Of a stretch of 64,000 nucleotides of DNA, positions 22,961 through 34,231 are shown piece after piece. The position numbers and the translations under genes were made by a program. Source of the stretch: Asterella californica (lineage: Eukaryota > Streptophyta > Marchantiopsida > Marchantiales > Aytoniaceae); the NCBI GenBank assembly GCA_036924285.1, contig JAYKYS010000008.1:18585001-18649000 (forward strand). Reading direction: 5' to 3'. The notes below the pieces were generated by a model. It saw only the letters and a list, made by a program, of their open reading frames with translations. It searched no databases and was not told where the DNA came from. Each line of letters starts with the position of its first letter. Position 1 is the first letter of the stretch.

Positions 22961-23840
22961 AGAGATAAGAGTATGACACCTAACTCTTGCAGATGAAAGG
23001 GGGATCTTCATCGCTGTCGGCTGATAGAAAGTATAAGAGATTATCAACACTTTCGAGCTAGTATCAAGTGCAAAGAAAAACATACAAAAGACTATGATTA
23101 TGGTGCTAGGAGAAGCTGAAGAACTGAATTGGGTGTATAATATAAACTGTGAAATCACAAAGAGAGGTGATCGATGTAAATAACTGGAGGTCCTTACAGG
23201 AAGGAAAATTGATGAAAGAGCAATTGTTGGAAAAGTAAACCAGAAAGACAAGAAAGACAAGAAGGACAGAGGTTTGTGTATGGTCACAAAGCTCCGGTAC
23301 TCCAACTGAAAGGTGAAGCAAAAAGACTTGAAAGGAGATATGTGGAGTGGGTTCAACTCACTAACAACTTAATTCTAAGAGCGTTAGCCAGTGGACTATA
23401 ACGCAAAGAGAGAAAGAAGTTGTATGCGAGAGAAGATATGTTACTATTAGGAGCATTCCAGGCATTGATTCTCAAACTCTAGATAGAATGCTCAGCAGCT
23501 GGAAGAGTGTGAGAATTTATCTTAGATTTGATGTTAAGAAGGAAGGCATACCAAGAAACCTATCAACAATACAACTGGGTAAATTGATCATAGATTTTGG
23601 TATAGTTGGTAAAGTAGATTCCATCCAACTCCAAAGAATCATGAAAAGAGGGAAGATAGAGATTATGGAAAGGCTGAGGTCATCGAACAGGCACATTATC
23701 AACATGGAGGAATTCATGCGATTGAGACACATTCAAGCAGTGCATTGGAATGCATCATCATTAAGGAATTTGACAAATGGATGAAAGAAGTTCAAATTTG
23801 TGATAGACCACTCGAAGATAAAGAAGGTTGGCAACGGATT
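22961..23840. other. Unassigned stretch with an unrecognised plus-strand ORF
   Basis: A 98-codon plus-strand ORF (23488-23784) is lysine/arginine/isoleucine-rich with no motif I recognise. The surrounding AG-rich DNA resembles decayed retroelement coding sequence. A longer open frame on the minus strand (23356-22868) is the low-complexity shadow of the same AG-rich DNA and is not called. Confidence 0.3.
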
Positions 23841-23841
23841 T

Positions 23842-24192
23842 TGTCGTGTCGTGGATCGGTTTCTACTTGAAAGTCGAATTGTAAGGTTTCATATTTTTCC
23901 TCCAAAGATGATTATGGAGAGAAATAATGACTCTTTTTATCTTCAGATCTCCACTTTCATTACACCAAGTGGTATAGCTCTTTGTTAGCTTCTCATGGAC
24001 ACTTCGTTTATCTTATTTTGGCGCTTAATGACAAAGGTGTGAGGTTCGTAAGATTTAAAAATCAAGTTAAGCCTTAGCTTATTGATGTTGATTGGATATT
24101 TGTGGTTCTCGATGCTATACTAAGGGTGCAAGGGGGATGCTTAACCATAATATGTGAAAACCTCATGTACCTTGAATTGATGTAAAGGGGCA
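23842..24192 (+). mobile_element. 5' LTR of LTR-flanked element without pol
   Basis: The 351-bp segment starts TGTCGTGTCGTGGATCGG and ends AAAGGGGCA. It aligns along its whole length with 27175-27513, sharing GAGAGAAATAATGACT, TCTCCACTTTCATTRCACCA, CCTTAGCTTATTGATGTTGA and AATATGTGAAAACCTCA. The TG...CA borders coincide with the limits of similarity. Confidence 0.8.
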
Positions 24193-27174
24193 GTTTAAGA
24201 GGTTAGTTTGTGTCTATGACTTATCTGCGGACGTTCCAAATGATTGGAGAGATCCAATGCATGCGGACAAGGTGTCATTGAGTTCAGATCTGTGTAGGCT
24301 ACGTGCTGGTTAAGACAATTTGTGAAGAGATAGATCGTGATGTATATTCTGGGAGGAGGGGGAGAAAAGAGATGTAAGAAAGAGAAATTGGAGTGCTTCA
24401 ATGATCTACGAGAGAGAGTTAGATCGTTCGAGCCGTTCGAGAGTCTAAACTTGCTATTCTTTGATCCATGGAGATCAAAACACTGAGTTCTTCAAGAAAT
24501 TGAAGACAATATGAAGTTTCATATGTCGAGTTGCAAGATGTAAGGAAAATTGACTTGCAAGGAGACGGTTACATTAGATTTTCATTCGCTTACGACCTAA
24601 GGTTAGATTTTTCTTCACGATCGGTGGGTCAAGTTCTTTATTCTTGATGTATATGCCATCAAGAGGTCATTATTTACGCCTAGGAGAAGATCATACATAG
24701 ATGGGATTGTTGTGTTGTACGTGATGAGTGAAGATAAGCCACATGAGAATAATTTACATTAATTTTTCGCTTCATGTGGCCAAATTTCTCATCGTTCTTT
24801 GCGAATGAAACTCCAAACTGCTTGATTGTGGTGTCATTAGGATCAAAGTAGTCGATTTACCTACCAGAGAAGACGGATCTCAGATCGAGCAATTCGTTTT
24901 ATAGATGAACATGGTTTTAAGCTGCAAGGAGGAGGTTTTGGAAGTTCCACCACTTGCGACTGAAAATCAGAGATATCTTGATTACCAAGAGTTGGATCTG
25001 AAGGTTCTTGGAGCCAATAGAGTCCGGAAGGAATATCCAATCGACATCTGAAGACCGTTTGACGAAAGTAAAAAATTCTCAGATAGGTCTTTATCGATGC
25101 CTTCGCTATGATTTTCGTCCTTTTGGACTCGTTAGAGTTTCAGGTTGTTATGTGTGGCTTGTGGTAGCTAGTTTTAGCTAAGGGCTAGTACATGGATGTT
25201 GTCTGGATAAGGGTTTGAATCGTGTGATATTGATGCAAAGCTTTTTGTTAGCAAAGAGATGTTTGTTTTGCTTTGAGTTACGTTTCGGTAGTTTTAGGTC
25301 TAGATTGGGATTCAGACACTTGTTTTTGGAGGTTGGGTGCAGATTACAAACCACTCAGGTCTGTTTCTCAGTTTTGTGTCATAGAGAAAAACAACAAGAA
25401 TGTATATAAAGTGAAGGTTGGTATATTTTGTGAAGCTTGTTCTCGTGGTTGTTTCTCTCTTTCTTCTCTTTGTTTTAGCACATGATATCTCCACAACAAA
25501 GAAATTCGCGTTTTCTAGGACAAATTTCATGCAACATTTGATATGGTACGACGATAAACTCAATATAAAGGTCATGGATGGAGATTTCTTATGTGTTGGA
25601 ACTTGGAAGATGAGTTCAACAATCATGAAGGAGAATGAAGTTGGATACAGTTGTTCGGGAGGATGCTGCAGACCAAGGTTGATGGATATGTATATGCTTT
25701 GGGATCATGGGAAGATGGGACGAACCATGACTATGGATAAGATGAACAGATCAAAAAGGATACCAAGAATGCAATTGGATGCAGCAACTGCACGAATGTT
25801 TCAAGCCTTCATTTGAGACATGAGCAAGAGAACAAACAAAAGGAGATTTTGGAGACAAATGTATTTCAAAAGATGATCTACAAGCTAGATCAGTTTGAAG
25901 AGAGACATCTCAAAATATCTGAGATGTTGCAAGACGGAGATGGATTTGGATCAAGTATCAAGGAAAGAGATTATTGAGCCATTCGAACTCGCTGTGGCGT
26001 TTGATATAAGAGAACATGTGAAGAATCTAACAAAGTGTTTCAAGAGAAACTAGAAGATGTTTTCACAAGCATTGATGGTGGAATTCTTCTTGGAAACCTC
26101 AGATCGAGTAACCAAGAATTTTTTTTGTTAAACAACCTAGCAAAGATATAGAGCCGTTAAGAGAGTTTGAGAGATAGTACTCTCAACTATCTCGAGTAGA
26201 GAAGCTGACCTTGCAGACCTACATGACATAGTTGTTTCTTCAAGTTGTGGATGAAACAAGACAAGAGCGGTTGGAACTACTTTTGGAGGATGGGGAGGAA
26301 GAAGAAGGGTTGACAAGAAATTGAGAAATTTTGCATGAAGTAGTTGAGCTTCTTGTCAAACAGAAACATACAAGAGAAAATGTTACAAGGTTGACACATG
26401 TATCGCTGACTACCACATCAGTTTTGGTAGTACTAGAGGTTCAACCGCCACTTGTGATAGAGGGGAAGGTCAATCATCAAGGATCTATGACAAAAGATGC
26501 AAGATCTGCATCTTGTGCATGGATCTAGGTTGGAGGATAAGGGATCATCGATTGAGATAGAACTTGTACTCAAACCATCTTGGATACGTTAGTGCATGTG
26601 GTGTGATGATAATCTCATTCCAGCCAACATTGGTAAAGGAGGAATGAAGAAACTGGTTGAAGATTAATTTGCAGCACATGTTACTACAGTTGTTGAATCT
26701 ACAAGTTATGGTGCGAGGATGGAGGAGATTGAACATGATCTCCATAGGAATAATTTAGACAAACACGAAGATCATATGAGCTAGAGTTGAATGTTTGGGA
26801 CGAAGGGTGTTGTCTCTGTTGACAATAGGTCACAAATCTCGAGGTGAGGTTCAAGTGGATGGATGGAAGGTGAACATGTTTTTATGGTACGATGGTTCAT
26901 TTCTTCTATCTTTGAATGCATATTGAAAAATGTGTAGATTTAGAGAGGGTGACTCAAGACAAGCAAATGGATGAAGACTGAAGAAGAGGAAAGATGACAT
27001 GGATCGAGGAAAAGTCATGGTAGGGTTGTAACTTCAAGATGACGATCATGTTACAAACTTGAGGATAAGGTTGATTAAGATGAGAAGGAGGATGACGAGA
27101 TGTGAGTGCTGGTCCACTCTTTGGTTGGCATCTCTGGTGCATATTGGATGATGCACAAGTTTAGAAGGGATGGA
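24193..27174 (+). mobile_element. Internal domain of LTR-flanked element (about 3 kb)
   Basis: It lies between two direct LTR-like repeats. No RT, protease, integrase or CCHC motif is readable. It holds an unrecognised ORF at 25418-25816 (132 codons, hydrophobic start, then CSGGCCRPR and Met-rich DHGKMGRTMTMDKMN) and long purine-rich plus-strand frames. A purine-rich tract (AGAAGGGATGGA) directly precedes the right LTR, as a polypurine tract should for a plus-strand element. No TGG-type primer site follows the left LTR. It is best described as a LARD-like non-autonomous element or a heavily decayed one. Confidence 0.6.
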
Positions 27175-27513
27175 TGTCTTGTCGTTGACATGCTTCTGCT
27201 TGAAAGTTGAATTATATGGTTCCATATTTTAGCTCAAAAAATGAATATAGAGAGAAATAATGACTTTTTTATCTATTTCTCATCTCCACTTTCATTGCAC
27301 CAAGTGATAGAGCTCCTCGTTACATTCTCATGGGTATTCATTTACGCTTAATGGCAAAGCTATTAGGTTTGAAAGATAAGAAAATCAAGCTAGGCCTTAG
27401 CTTATTGATGTTGACTAGGTTTTGTGGTTCCTAGTGCTATACTAAGGATACAAGGGGCTGCTTTGTCATAATATGTGAAAACCTCACGTATTGTGAACTG
27501 ACATAAGAGGACA
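27175..27513 (+). mobile_element. 3' LTR of LTR-flanked element without pol
   Basis: 339 bp, starting TGTCTTGTCGTTGAC and ending AAGAGGACA, homologous to 23842-24192 at roughly 80% identity by eye. No matching 5-bp target duplication is found (GATTT left, ACGCA right). Together with the LTR divergence this indicates an old insertion. Confidence 0.8.
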
Positions 27514-29765
27514 ACGCAACATACCACTAGAAATCTTGTCTTCTAGAGCTTCCACCAAGATAAGGTATTTACGCAGCAACCTCAAGACATGACATTGAAG
27601 ACACCGGTATCTTGCAGTTAGCGATTTTCAATCAACAACTTCGACATACTGTAATATTTTCTCTCATCATGATATCTGTGACAAATTCACAACATAGCTC
27701 CATGACACAGTTGTAGCACCTCCAAGAAGTTCCACCTCCAAACTCCAAGTCGTTTGTTCAAGATCATCCAAGAGATGTAGGTGAAATCTCTCTTCTCCTT
27801 CAAACTCTTCACGTTGTAACTTAAACTTTGGTAACTTATTACTCACAACTTCAACTTCCAGTTGGGCTCAAACTTCACAAGAAATTACCTCTAACCTCTT
27901 ACTACTACTCTCTGAAATTTCAGCTTTAGACCTAGAACCAATTGCTCGAAATTGACCAAGGCTCGAAATTAGTGTTAACTTATGATGCATAACTTTAAAA
28001 TACACGACCCCAACACATTCTCTTAACCAAATGAACTTCACAACTAGTAAGTAGATATGGCACACTCTAATCTTGGAAAGTTTCACTTAGAGATTCGACC
28101 TTATGTTCATGAAATAACTCAATCCTTCAATCAAAGCAAAACATTTTAACTTCTGTCTCTCAACTGTTACACCCAACTTCAATCCATCATTTCAAGATAA
28201 AATCCAACCCAAATGTATGACTAATTTACATCGGTGCAACCAGCACGACATCAACTATCCAACCTCTTTGATAATATTGAAAGATCATCTCTCAAACTCA
28301 TGAGGCACTTAGAAACGTGACTCGAGATATCGATCCGATCTTCCTGATTTTGAACGATCATAACTCCACACTTAAAACTCCAAATCGATCAATCTTCTCT
28401 TGTCAGATTGTAGTCCAGCTCAAGATCTTTCCGACAAGACTTCACACTCCTCGAATGACTCTCGAGAAGATCTCCAAAACTCCAAAACCATCTTTGGAAC
28501 TTGGATGAACTTGATTGATAAAAATTGGACGAATAAGAGAGAAATTGGAGATCACTTTATCTCCTACTTGGCACTATAGATCGAGTTGTAACCCTAAAAC
28601 ACTCTCACATCTTCAAAGCCGCTGCTTTGCTTGTATATAAACTCAAAGCCGAAACTTAACAGTTTATGGCCCCGCAGGTATCCCCGCTAGCAAAGCTTAA
28701 AAAGATTGGAATGAGTGTCAGACAGTATTTTGCTTTTGTGCTGTCCCCGACCCCCATATTTTGAGAAGCCTCCAGATATCTCAGCAAAAACAAAAAACAT
28801 GCGTCGGGTAAAAACAGCTCGACCCGAAATTAACTATAGAAAAAAAGCTTGAACCAAAACACTTCGGACCTAAAACTTCACACAAGATAATCACCCTCGC
28901 CGGACCATAGAGATAATAATTACGTGAAAATACACGAGATTAGATACAAGCTGAAGATAATGATCTTGCATGGATCTACGATGAAATGTATAATAAAAGA
29001 AAATGAAGAAACCATCACTTGATTATAGTATTTCTCATGATTTATGCATGATGATTGATCTTCTGTCGATAGTTACATCTGATATCAACGTAAATGTTGA
29101 AAGGAATGTTGGCTGAAAAGTTCGTGTCCATTCATTCGTCAAAGTAACTCATGTCTCAATCCTCTCCGTAAGTGACGATAAGCAAGATCAATCGGAGTAA
29201 GTAAGTCCATCACTCTCTTCACGAACTCTTCATCAAAGTAGATAACGAACCAATGTCAAAAGTGATCGCAATGGATGTAGTGAAGCTTGACTTGGAACAG
29301 ATTCAAGAATAGAAGACCCGGAACTCGGATCAATCCTTCATCCATGAGTATAATTCTAGCAGCTCCTCACTCTCCAAGTAAGACATTAAGAAACACTCCC
29401 AAAATATCACTAAGAAAGAACGTCTCCACGAACCCTTGACCCTCTATCTTATACCCAAATTTGAAAACAAGAGCCACTCACGCAATTGTCCACAAATCAT
29501 TGAGTTGACACCTCTCATTATAATATGATCTCACATCTCAGATAACCATTGAACGTGCCAACCAATACGTCGTCAGACGAGTTGCATGAAAAGATTCATG
29601 AAACACCAAAAATCAACACAATACAAGTTTTATCCTAAATTCACATGTGAGCCGTGTCACAACACGACATCGTCAACTTGTAAGCAGGTCTTTTTCTCTT
29701 TTCTTGGACAATAAACTGCCTACCAGCAGTTGTTGGCTCCGGTTGAGACCTTTGCACGTCCTACA
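27514..29765 (-). pseudogene. Downstream part of the host Ty3/gypsy-like element, decayed
   Basis: It follows (minus sense) the gag relic at 30405-29766. Minus-strand frames are short; one stretch near 29160-29260 reads YFDEEFVKRVMDLLTPIDLA and looks coding-like but is not identified. A TATATAAA box-like motif lies at about 28633 (plus). I cannot place pol domains or a 3' LTR. Confidence 0.3.
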
Positions 29766-30405
29766 TCAACCTTGTGTAAGTGGAGGATCTTGAGAAGTAG
29801 ACGTGACATCCTTTGGAGGAGCTACTCGTCTCTTGGTGACTCTTCGTCTATCTCTTGTCTCCTCTAGAACACTAGTATCAAGTTCAGAGGCATCTCGTCT
29901 TCTCTTTTCTTTCATAGAAGCATCTTGCCGGTGAACATATCTATCCACGTCAAAGAATACTTTGATAAACATAGTGTCTATAAGATCTCTCCATCCTATG
30001 ATCCTATTGATAGTCTCCGTCTCTCTCTTCAACACCTCAGAAGGAACTTCAACATTATTCTTCTCAGCAGTCCTATCTAGTAGGACTAGCAAAAACTTCA
30101 ATATTTCCAACATATACATCAAGGTTTGCCAACGGTATCATCAATGTAGTTATTGTTGTTGTCATAGCAATCTGAGACGGAATCCTCATGCCTCCTCACC
30201 AAAACTGCATGCTGAACAGCTCTCTAATAAAACAAAGGTGTAACCTACCGTTTTGGTAGTGAACCATACAATCTCGTAAAGCAATAGTAAGCTCTTGACA
30301 ATCTCCATGAAGATGATCTAGACAGTCACACCAGATACATCTATAAATAAGAGTATCTCCAAGACGTGCAATAGTAGCAAGCATTGGTTGATGTTCTCTT
30401 TGCAA
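29766..30405 (-). pseudogene. Host element gag C-terminal part with CCHC zinc knuckle
   Basis: The minus frame 30405-30196 reads YRCIWCDCLDHLHGDCQEL, a C-x2-C-x4-H-x4-C knuckle (C, C, H, C all present), the RNA-binding module of retroelement nucleocapsid. After a frame break, 30122-29766 gives a helical then basic, Arg/Lys-rich tail (KEKRRRDASELD; RDRRRVTKRRVAPPKD). It lies on the opposite side of the 30458-37200 insertion from gag-like sequence at 38031-37816, in the same strand and correct order. The second element therefore interrupted this gag. Confidence 0.65.
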
Positions 30406-30457
30406 ACCAGCCTACTCAACCTTCAACTCTCGTATTTCTCAGATCAGGTCTTTGATT

Positions 30458-31256
30458 TGTAAGTCGGTTTGTCTCTCATCCAAAAGTACCTCAGATGACT
30501 AGGATTACTAGTGCACAATAATTACAAAGATTCAGTTACACCCATGCTCACTTCACTCAACTCTCTGATCCGTATGATCACATCGGTCTCTCTAATAACG
30601 TTCCTGCAAACAAGTTCTAATCCCGCTCTCAACATTACTTCGCATAATACTCAAGGACTTCCAAGGTCCCAAGTACTCACTTTACTCATAGATAGGAAAA
30701 TGAGAGTGTCTACCATCCTCTCAACTCCTCCTTATATACTCTACAACTTCTTATTGTGGTAACTTTCACTAAGTTACGTTACCACATGCTAAGTACTCAA
30801 TTCAAAATAGTAAAACTTCTAAAGACTACTAAGACTTAAGAATAGCACACACATTACATGTTCTACTTTACTAAAGTAAGAGATTCTCCTACTTTAGCTT
30901 TTCTAATGTGTTAACTTTTCATACTATCCAGTAGGAAGACGGCAACAAACTAATACGTCTTTTGAGGAGCATCTTTAGATATTTGTGCATGACTTTCCAT
31001 CATGCATCCAATCAGCGATGGTCAACAAAGTTATATACTTTTGAGAAGCATATTTAGAGCTCCGCACTTGTCACATAGGTCATAGTGAAGCCTCTAATAT
31101 TTTCCTCAACTTAGTTATAACTATCTCAGCTAGTTATGCCTAGTTTTGATCACTCTAGATTTGGATCTTCAAAACTAGAGTAACCTTTAAGATAGTCATA
31201 CCTAATGAAATTTGTATAAAGAAACACACAAATAATGGTATACTTGTGGTGTGACA
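30458..31256 (-). mobile_element. 3' LTR of nested Ty3/gypsy element
   Basis: 799 bp; on the minus strand it begins TGTCACACCACAAGTAT and ends CGACTTACA (TG...CA). Identity with the 5' LTR (36646-37200) is about 90% by eye over the shared parts. It contains about 244 bp (roughly 30760-31003) that are absent from the other LTR. The adjoining minus-strand sequence AAGTCTAGGGTAAA could be the polypurine tract. Confidence 0.92.
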
Positions 31257-31474
31257 TTTACCCTAGACTTAATTTTCACTTCGTCCTCGGAATGAAGTAT
31301 CACGTTGATGAAACTTCTTTAGCTTGCCGTGGTTCACTTGATCGAAGAACGTACCACTCTTTTCTTGAATATCATATGAGTCATTATTCCACACTTTGGA
31401 GATGATGAAAGATCTAAAATATTGACGTAAGAACTTCTTTTGAACTCGTTTGTGCTTAATAGCATCTCATAACA

Positions 31475-32522
31475 TCACCCACTTACTCTTTTGAATGACT
31501 GTAACTTCGTTTTGTTCTTCGTCAAGCGCTTGTCATAGCTCTTTTTCTGTTGTAGATGAGCCATCTCAATTCGTTGAGCTGCATCGTCTTTGTTCTTCTC
31601 TAGCTCCAACAAGGTTTCTCTCCTCATCTTCTCAACTGTTGGGTCACCCTTTCTCTTCAATGCAGCTTGCAAGGTCTGAATGGTGGTTAAGTCGAACTGG
31701 ATTGGTAATCTAGATTTCAACCCATACACCATCTTGAAAGACGAATACCTCATAGACGTCTTCACTGTTGTACAATACTCTCATAAAACCACATGAAGAC
31801 GCTTGTCCCAGTTGTGTTTGACCCCTTCCACTTAGCATCCTTTGCTAACATTTGACACAAGGTAGAGTTTGTCCTCTCTACCAAACCGTTTGAACTAGGT
31901 TTATATGAAGTAGTAACCATCTGAGAAAGTGATATGACTACTGCATATAGCAATAGTCATACCACTTACAAATTCTCGACCCCTATCAGAAACTAAATCC
32001 AAGGAATATCCAAACCTAGTAATGATCCGTTCATAGAAAAATCTACCCACCTCAACTTCTCCAATAGTTACAAGAGGTCAAGCTTCTACCCACTTTGTAA
32101 GGAAATCTGTGGCTACAACAATATACTTATTGTTGCGAGGGGTGCGATTCAAAGGTCCAACAAAATCTATTCTCTATTTCTCGAAAGATCCTAGAACTGA
32201 ATAGATATAAGAGGAGTAGAAACACTAAATTTGATAGCAAAACCTTGAGTAAACATCACAGGTTTTACAATACGTCCAAGCAATCTCTAAGCATCTTCCT
32301 CCAGTCATATCATGCGTCAAGTGTCTTGTGGACTATCAAATTGCATGCGAAATGTCCTCCACATACTTTACTGTCCTCGAATTCTTCCATGAGTCGTAGA
32401 GACTCCTCCTTGCTCGCAACTCTTCTCAAGACTCCATCAACTCCTTCACGGAATAACACACCTTCCACCACCGTGTAGGGTTGACTTCGCTTCACCAAAA
32501 CCTCCTTCCCTCTAGTTCGCAT
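31475..32522 (-). pseudogene. Integrase of nested Ty3/gypsy element, broken
   Basis: Minus-strand pieces run in order. First (32522-32310), the region before the H2C2 finger, ending with GHFACNLIVHKTLDA, of which an H of the zinc-binding HHCC domain is visible. Next (31953-31762), the end of the catalytic core with SYKPSSNGLVERTNSTLCQM, the conserved P-x-x-N-G-x-x-E-R. Last (31765-31475), the post-core region YGLKSRLPIQFDL followed by a charged helix ending QKKSYDKRLTKNK, typical of the C-terminal part of gypsy integrase. Frames are separated by stops and shifts, so no functional enzyme results. Confidence 0.88.
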
Positions 32523-32649
32523 GTCGTCTGGATAGACACCTTCGGTAACAAAATCTCAAATTTTTTGATTTTCTATTGAGATAATAGAGTTGCTCATCAA
32601 GATCATCAAATCTTCGTCAAGAAAGGTGTCATCCACCGGCTCCTCTCCA

Positions 32650-33716
32650 TCATCATCGTAAGCTCTAGGTAGCAAATCTGCATTTACGTGCTTTTTTCTT
32701 GATCGATCGCAGATCTCATAGTCGTACTCCAACAATAAGAGCTTCCACCTTGCTAATCGTCATTCGATCATAAGTTTATTGAAGATGTACTTCAGTGTCT
32801 TATGATCGATAAGAGCATTACATAGATCAAATGACATGACTCGAAATGCAAACGTACCCCACGGAGTAGTAAAGGTAGTAAGGTATTGATATCCGATGCA
32901 ATTTTGATCTAGTTATATCCGCTATAACCATCTCCAAAGGTGTACCATTGGTTTAGCCACTTTTTCGAAGATCTCGTCGATGAAAGTCAGAGGACAATAA
33001 TCCTTCTTTGTGACAACATTGAGCTTTTTGTAATCAACACAAACCCTCAATTTGTCATTTTTCTTCTTTACGATCACAATGGATGATACCCATTCAGAAT
33101 GCTCCATCTTGTAAATAAACCTAGCAGTGTGGAGCTTCTTGATCTCTTCCTTCATCATATCAGCAATTGGAGAACTCACTCTTCGTTGCTTCTGTCGCAC
33201 CAGTTTGACCTCCTTATCCAACTCGATACGATTTTGATCAAGTGTGACCTCCATCAGATCTTTGTAACTAAATGCAAATACACGAATGTATTTGTGGAAG
33301 ATCTCTTCAAAACGACTCTTCTCCTCTTTAGTAACATTCAATCCATAACGTAAGGTGGCAATTCTTCTCTCCACCTCCTCAAGAGTCAACGGTTTTTTAT
33401 CTCGATCTTTTTGTACCTCCAGAGAAGAGAAAAGATCCACTACATTCACACTCACATTTTGTTCTTCTATCTCATCCTCTGACAATATTTTCGGATTCTG
33501 ATTATGAAGAATTGGTACACACATCAGAAGTAGTATCGACAACTTCTGACTCTCAATAGTCCGATGTGGGTCGATCTTATTCTGACGTCTTAACTTGATC
33601 TCCGAGCAATAGAACTTTGATCCGATGGTGACTCGGTCCAATGCATAAATAATCTTTTTGTCAGTTGTCTGTTGCATGTACTGCTCGAAGCCAAGGTCTT
33701 TCAAGTAACATTTCAT
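32650..33716 (-). pseudogene. Reverse transcriptase/RNase H of nested Ty3/gypsy element, catalytic centre deleted
   Basis: The longest remaining frame (33716-32922, 264 codons) includes the RT entry with EEIKKLHTARFIYKMEHSEW then VSSIVIVKKKNDKLRVCVDY and KKLN, matching gypsy RT blocks 1-2. After a frame break, 32880-32810 reads TPWGTFAFRVMSFDLCNA (block 4). It then jumps straight to LIDHKTLKYIFNKLM of RNase H and RLARWKLLLLEYDYEI. The segment that should contain YxDD and the rest of RT is missing, so this copy cannot be active. Order and strand match the other domains. Confidence 0.9.
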
Positions 33717-34194
33717 AACTTGACTCCTTCAAGATTTGAAACGTCATATTTACTTGCACTCTCATTACTAACACACAAACTCTCTCCAGCACTCCCAGTG
33801 GCCTAACTCGTTGTCGGTTAGCCACGCCAACCGTGATACTAGAAAGACGAGTTGATATTAGATCCAACTGAGTCGCTGAGATGGTAGTTACTACTGATCT
33901 TTCGTCCACAAGAACATCTGAGACATCTCTCTCATTGATACGAGTCTCTACTTTTGATGCCTTGTTACACACCTCTCATTCACTAGCATCTAAAGCACTC
34001 ACACCGATAGTAGAAAGACTTATCTTCTTTTTTCGACCTCGTCGGGAGCTTAGACCGGTACGAAGTTCTTTCCTCAATGAAGGATTCAGAGCAATCAACT
34101 GTCCCACAGTAATGTTTACTCGTTGCTTTCCCACGTCTGCCACCACATTGTATTTTGATTGCTCAACTGAAATTGTGAAATCAGTATTTCTCAA
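33661..34194 (-). pseudogene. Retropepsin region of nested Ty3/gypsy element
   Basis: Minus frames 34194-33976 and 33972-33661 give a protease-like stretch: VLVDERSVV in the active-site position (Asp kept, but the usual D-x-G-S is changed to D-E-R-S). It is followed about 60 residues later by MTFQILKESSYEMLLERPWL, the conserved flap-to-end motif (SYEMLLGRPWL in relatives). The frames overlap the start of RT. Confidence 0.8.
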
Positions 34195-34231
34195 TTTCTT
34201 CCGTCACTCTTCGATCTTTGAAGAAGATTTG

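Noticed and set aside
22868..23356. 162-codon minus-strand ORF (Phe/Ser-rich)
   Set aside because: It is the complement of AG-rich decayed retroelement DNA; the Phe/Ser/Leu bias is what any frame of that composition gives.
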